18,600 bases of DNA from JBDHRG01 sp039807445 (lineage in GTDB: Bacteria; Pseudomonadota; Gammaproteobacteria; Competibacterales; Competibacteraceae): assembly GCA_039807445.1 (NCBI GenBank), contig JBDHRG010000062.1:1-18600 (forward strand), given 5' to 3'. Positions 15,803 through 18,600 of this stretch are shown here, in pieces (within the stretch, counting starts at the first letter, position 1; each line of letters starts with the position of its first letter). The notes under the pieces are model-generated. The model was not told the origin of the DNA, did no database searches, and worked only from the letters and a program-made list of their open reading frames with translations. A program made the translations under genes and the position numbers.

Positions 15803-15955
15803 TGACGCTGCACCGGAACTCGATCGACATACTATCTATTGTCGGTATGAAGGAGGCCCCCATGATCAAGACCCTGAGAGCGATCGGAGCGCGGACGGCT
15901 CTTCTCGCCAGCATCGCGGCACTGTCGGCGCCCGGCGCCTACGCCCGCGACCGCG
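15803..15955 (+). repeat. 153-base direct repeat, copy 1
   Basis: This copy matches 16891-17043 base for base except for five transitions (about 97 % identity by hand count), with a constant offset of 1088. Four of the five differences fall between 15827 and 15847, upstream of the coding part. The repeat contains CCGGAACTCGATCG, the ribosome binding site AAGGAGG at 15850-15856, the ATG at 15862 and a signal peptide ending in GAYARDR. Its left edge follows the IS630 remnant; its right edge is inside a truncated gene. Confidence 0.95.
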
Positions 15956-16108
15956 AGCTACGCGATCGGCTCGACCTACGCCGCGCTGCCGGCCGGCTCG
16001 ATGGCGGTGACGAAGAACGGTACGACCTACTGTCTGAGCGGCAACACCTGGTTCCAGCCGGCCTACGGCGCCAACGGCGTGCACTACACGGTGGTGGCAA
16101 CGCCATGA
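15862..16108 (+). pseudogene. Fusion of a signal peptide to the 3' end of a small secreted-protein gene, out of frame
   Basis: The ATG at 15862, with AAGGAGG upstream, starts a clean signal peptide (MIKTLRAIGARTALLASIAA, then PGAYARDR). At 15955/15956 homology with the second repeat copy ends. From 15956 a different frame encodes SYAIGSTYAALPAGSMAVTK, then GTTYCLSGNTWFQPAYGANG and VHYTVVATP with stop TGA at 16106-16108. That 50-residue piece is the recognisable C-terminus of a small family (DUF6515-like; YAIGS.YA.LP, GNTWFQPAYGANGV.Y.VV) often found before DUF2092 genes. The signal peptide is one base out of phase with it, so neither the original protein nor a useful fusion can be made as read. 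The real 3' end overlaps the DUF2092 start by 4 bases. Confidence 0.75.
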
Positions 16109-16893
16109 CGGTCCGCTCGGCCGTGCCGCCCGGCTTTCGGTGGTTCCCGGGTTGGCGCTCGGCGGCCGCCCTGCTGCTGGCGGCCGTGCCGATGCTCGCG
16201 CCGGCGCAGGGCGGCGTCGATCCCGAGGCCGACCGGCTGCTGAAGGCGTCGCTGGCCCAGGTCGGGCAGTTCCAGGCGTTCGGCCTCAGTGCCCGCACCT
16301 CGCTCGACGTGGTGCTGAAGTCGGGGCAGAAGATCCAGCTCGGCACGACCCTCGATGCCGTGGTGCAGCGCCCCAACCGCCTGCGCGTGCGGCGCGGCAT
16401 CGGTGCCGACGAGGTGCGCATGTACTACGACGGCCGCTCACTGACGCTGTGGAGCCCGGCGCGCCAGGAGTATGTCGCGCTGCCCGCACCCGACACGCTG
16501 GACAAGGCCATCGACTTCGCGCGCGAGAAGCTGGGCATCGTGGCGCCGGCCGGCGACTTGATGGCTGCCGATGCCTACCCGCTGATGATGGACGGCGTGA
16601 CCAGCGGCTTCGTCGTCGGCACCAGCGTGGTCGAAGGCGTGCGCTGCCACCACCTGGCCTTCCGCGCACCGGATGTCGACTGGCAGATCTGGATCGAGCA
16701 AGGCGCCCGGCCGCTGCCGCGCAAGCTGGTCATCACGACGCGCGACCAGCCGAGCGAGCCGCAGTTCGAGCTGGTCATCACCCAGTGGAACCTGCAGCCG
16801 AAGATCGGGCCAGGGACCTTCAAGTTCGTCGCCCCGCAGGGGGCGCAGAAGGTCGAGCTGCCGTCGCCCGAAGCGGCCACGCCCGGCAAGTGA
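16105..16893 (+). CDS. DUF2092 domain periplasmic protein
   Basis: A 262-residue protein with a signal peptide (about residues 10-36, SAAALLLAAVPMLAPAQG). The mature domain is typical DUF2092: DPEADRLLKASLAQVGQFQA, LDAVVQRPNRLRVRR, MYYDGRSLTLWSPARQEYVA, DTLDKAIDFAREKLGI, VEGVRCHHLAFR, VDWQIWIEQGARPLPRKLVI and a final FKFVAPQGAQKVEL. The fold is probably of the LolA/LolB-like beta type; the function is unknown. The start at 16105 is set by the ATGA overlap with the truncated upstream gene and by the signal peptide. An in-frame reading from 15862 or 15802 is an artefact that buries this signal peptide inside a longer protein. The stop TGA (16891-16893) is the first three bases of the second repeat copy. 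Confidence 0.9.
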   Translation: MTVRSAVPPGFRWFPGWRSAAALLLAAVPMLAPAQGGVDPEADRLLKASLAQVGQFQAFGLSARTSLDVVLKSGQKIQLGTTLDAVVQRPNRLRVRRGIGADEVRMYYDGRSLTLWSPARQEYVALPAPDTLDKAIDFAREKLGIVAPAGDLMAADAYPLMMDGVTSGFVVGTSVVEGVRCHHLAFRAPDVDWQIWIEQGARPLPRKLVITTRDQPSEPQFELVITQWNLQPKIGPGTFKFVAPQGAQKVELPSPEAATPGK

Positions 16894-17043
16894 CGCTGCA
16901 CCGGAACTCGATCGGCATACCATCCATTGTCGGCATGAAGGAGGCCCCCATGATCAAGACCCTGAGAGCGATCGGAGCGCGGACGGTTCTTCTCGCCAGC
17001 ATCGCGGCACTGTCGGCGCCCGGCGCCTACGCCCGCGACCGCG
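16891..17043 (+). repeat. 153-base direct repeat, copy 2
   Basis: This is the partner of 15803-15955. It begins with the DUF2092 stop codon itself (TGACGCTGCACC) and ends four codons after the AYA of the signal peptide. It carries AAGGAGG at 16938-16944 and the ATG at 16950. GGAACT (16903-16908) followed by an AT-richer CATACCATCCATTGTC could hold a promoter, perhaps of the extracytoplasmic-sigma type with GGAAC at -35, but the -10 match is uncertain. Confidence 0.95.
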
Positions 17044-17267
17044 GCTTCAACCAGCCTGGTGCGATGGGAGGGACCGCCGGCATCGGCGCGCCGGGTGTCG
17101 GCGTGCGCGACCCTGGCATCAACCAGCCGGGCGCGATCGGCAACCGCGGCGTGGCCGGCCCGGGCGTCGGCGCCCCGGGTGTTGGTGTCTGGGATCCCGG
17201 CTTCAACCAGCCCGGCGTGGTCGGCAACGTCGGCGGCGTCGCAAGGCAGACGATGCGCCGCTATTGA
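16950..17267 (+). CDS. Small secreted Gly/Pro/Asn-rich repeat protein
   Basis: A 105-residue protein with a signal peptide (about 27 residues, ending APGAYA). The mature part is three imperfect repeats, each starting with an Asp-rich turn then NQPG: RDRGFNQPGAMG, RDPGINQPGAIG and WDPGFNQPGVVG. They are linked by GAPGVGV units and closed by a basic ARQTMRRY tail. It is low in charge and probably disordered or extended. I recall similar unnamed genes near DUF6515/DUF2092 genes, but no function. The start ATG at 16950 has an ideal AAGGAGG 6 bases upstream. It is 56 bases downstream of DUF2092 and may use a promoter within the repeat or be co-transcribed. Confidence 0.8.
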   Translation: MIKTLRAIGARTVLLASIAALSAPGAYARDRGFNQPGAMGGTAGIGAPGVGVRDPGINQPGAIGNRGVAGPGVGAPGVGVWDPGFNQPGVVGNVGGVARQTMRRY

Positions 17268-17527
17268 AGCGGGGTCGCCGATGCAGATGCGTGTCGACCT
17301 GCGCTCGCAAGGTTCTCGTCCTCGCGCTGGCCTAGCTCACACCTGGCCCCACAGAGGGAGTCCTTCATGCGCCTCGATCCGCCCCGCGGACCGACTGGGA
17401 CAAGCAGGAGTCGCCGCCCGGTTTCGTCGCCCAGTTGCTGCAGGCCTCGGCGGCACGCCTGCGAAGTGACAGCGGCATGCATGGGCCGACCGAGCGGCGA
17501 CGTGTGCGGGCGCAGTGGCAGAGCCGG

Positions 17528-18448
17528 ATGAACGCGTGGATCCGGCCGCTCGGTGCGCTCGTCGCGGCGATGCTCACGGGCGCCGGCCCGGCCGCGCACG
17601 CGCAGGACATCGAGCCGCGCGCCTACTCCAACGCGCCGATCGGCGTGAACTTCCTGATCGCGGGCTACGCCTACACGCGCGGCGGGGTCGCCTTCGACCC
17701 GGCGCTGCCGGCGAAGAACCCGCAGCTCGAGACCTCCAACGCGGCGCTCGCCTATGCGCGCGTGCTCGACTTCTGGGGCAGTTCGGGAACGGTCAGCGCG
17801 ATCGTGCCCTACACGTGGCTGTCCGGCCAGGCCGAACTGTTCGGCCAGACGAAGGAGCGCGTGGTCGACGGGGTCGCGGATGCGCGCTTTCGCGTCTCGG
17901 TCAACCTCTACGGGGCGCCGGCACTGTCGCTGAAGGAGTTCGCCGCCTATCGCCAGGACCTGATCGTCGGCGCCAGCCTGAGCATGTCGGCGCCCAGCGG
18001 CCAGTACGACCCGACCAAGCTCGTGAACATCGGCACGAACCGCTACTCGTTCACCGCGGAGATCGGCGCGTCGAAGGCGATCGGCGCGTGGACGCTCGAA
18101 CTCGCCGGCGGCGCGACCTTCTACACCGATAACGACGACTACTTCAACGGCAACACCCGCTCGCAGGCGCCGCTGTACACGGCGCACGCACACGCGATCT
18201 ACAACTTTCCAAGGGGCATCTGGGCCTCGCTCGACGCGACCTGGCTCGGCGGCGGCCGCACCACGGTAAATGGCGTGCACAACAGCGACCCGCAGCAGAA
18301 CTGGCGCGTCGGCGGCACGCTGACGATCCCGGTGGACGCCGCCAATTCCATACGGCTGTACGCCAGCAGCGGCGTGTCCTCGCGCACCGGCAACGACTAC
18401 GACCTCGTCGGCCTGGCCTGGCAGGTGCGCTGGGGCGCCGGGCTGTGA
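17528..18448 (+). CDS. MetA-pathway-of-phenol-degradation family outer-membrane protein
   Basis: A 306-residue protein with a signal peptide (WIRPLGALVAAMLTGAGPAA, cleavage probably AHA/QD). The mature sequence is a beta-barrel pattern of alternating residues with the Phenol_MetA_deg family phrases: PRAYSNAPIGVNFLIAGYAY, NAALAYARVLDFWGSSGTVS, DARFRVSVNLYGAPAL, GASLSMSAPSGQYDPTKLVN, IGTNRYSF and a C-terminal GLAWQVRWGAGL. The family is thought to form transport barrels in the outer membrane; the substrate is unknown. I chose the ATG at 17528, directly before the leader; an ATG at 17477 would put a charged extension before the signal peptide. The frame is open back to about 17335. The next gene follows after 17 bases. 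Confidence 0.88.
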   Translation: MNAWIRPLGALVAAMLTGAGPAAHAQDIEPRAYSNAPIGVNFLIAGYAYTRGGVAFDPALPAKNPQLETSNAALAYARVLDFWGSSGTVSAIVPYTWLSGQAELFGQTKERVVDGVADARFRVSVNLYGAPALSLKEFAAYRQDLIVGASLSMSAPSGQYDPTKLVNIGTNRYSFTAEIGASKAIGAWTLELAGGATFYTDNDDYFNGNTRSQAPLYTAHAHAIYNFPRGIWASLDATWLGGGRTTVNGVHNSDPQQNWRVGGTLTIPVDAANSIRLYASSGVSSRTGNDYDLVGLAWQVRWGAGL

Positions 18449-18465
18449 CGGACAGGAACCATCGG

Positions 18466-18600
18466 ATGACGATGCGGCGACCCGCGATGTGCCTTGCGGC
18501 CCTCTTGCTGGCCGCGCTCGGCGCGCCCGCCCAGGATCCGGCGCATCCGCTCAAGCCGCCCGACCGGTCGAGCCCGCGCGCCGCGCTGCAGTCCTTCCTC
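18466..18600 (+). CDS. Start of a secreted or membrane protein, probably MscS-type channel (partial)
   Basis: Only the first 45 codons are inside the window. They give a signal-like leader (MTMRRPAMCLAALLLAALGA, then PAQDP) and a mature start HPLKPPDRSSPRAALQSFL. From memory, the phrase PLKPPDTSSPRATLxxFL opens the periplasmic part of some mechanosensitive ion channel (MscS) family proteins, so that is the best guess. The start may be ATG 18466 or 18472; AGGA at 18453-18456 is a modest ribosome binding site for either. The 17-base gap suggests co-transcription with the outer-membrane barrel gene. Confidence 0.55.
   Translation, partial: MTMRRPAMCLAALLLAALGAPAQDPAHPLKPPDRSSPRAALQSFL

Noticed and set aside
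1..18600. CRISPR arrays, rRNA, tRNA, riboswitches
   Set aside because: No spaced identical repeats, no rRNA or tRNA signatures and no riboswitch cores were recognised on either strand.

Overview
The window looks like chromosomal DNA of a high-GC (roughly 70 % by eye, not computed) Beta- or Gammaproteobacterium. The evidence is a NosP/NahK-like signalling locus, a MetA-type outer-membrane protein, DinB with a terminal clamp-binding motif, GTG starts and strong G/C third positions. I cannot name a genus.

Layout. Positions 1-266 hold the 3' end of a gene with a winged-helix C-terminus. Positions 397-4704 are a plus-strand run: azlC-azlD (branched-chain amino acid exporter, overlapping) followed 4 bases later by a large SWIM-SNF2 helicase. 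A small DUF454 membrane protein follows (4891-5307) and overlaps, tail to tail, a three-gene minus-strand cassette (8214-5259). That cassette encodes a multi-span membrane protein with a long soluble tail, a lipoprotein, and a peptidoglycan-binding lytic transglycosylase with no signal peptide. This is the least explained system in the window and has a holin/endolysin-like logic.

Positions 8271-10181 look like the wreck of an integrative element. They hold a P4-type tyrosine integrase that has lost its catalytic domain by internal deletion, an intact-looking hicA-hicB toxin-antitoxin pair behind a dyad operator, then about 360 bases without a gene. This stretch ends in paired TGTTACCCAA repeats and an AT-rich segment directly against the start of dinB.

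Positions 10182-14628 hold dinB (DNA polymerase IV), then a signalling locus: a FIST-domain sensor overlapping by 4 bases a cytoplasmic hybrid histidine kinase, with a convergent NarL/FixJ-type response regulator. The arrangement and kinase features resemble the nitric-oxide sensor NosP and its partner kinase NahK.

Positions 14760-17267 are rearranged. A chemoreceptor reduced to its C-terminal signalling domain is joined to an IS630-type transposase fragment. A 153-base near-identical direct repeat (promoter region, ribosome binding site and signal peptide) follows, then a 5'-deleted small secreted-protein gene coupled to an intact DUF2092 gene, then the second repeat copy, which begins exactly at the DUF2092 stop codon and feeds a small secreted repeat protein. 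A tandem duplication trimmed by the IS would explain this. Positions 17528-18600 carry a MetA-like outer-membrane protein and the first 45 codons of a secreted or membrane protein, probably of the MscS type.
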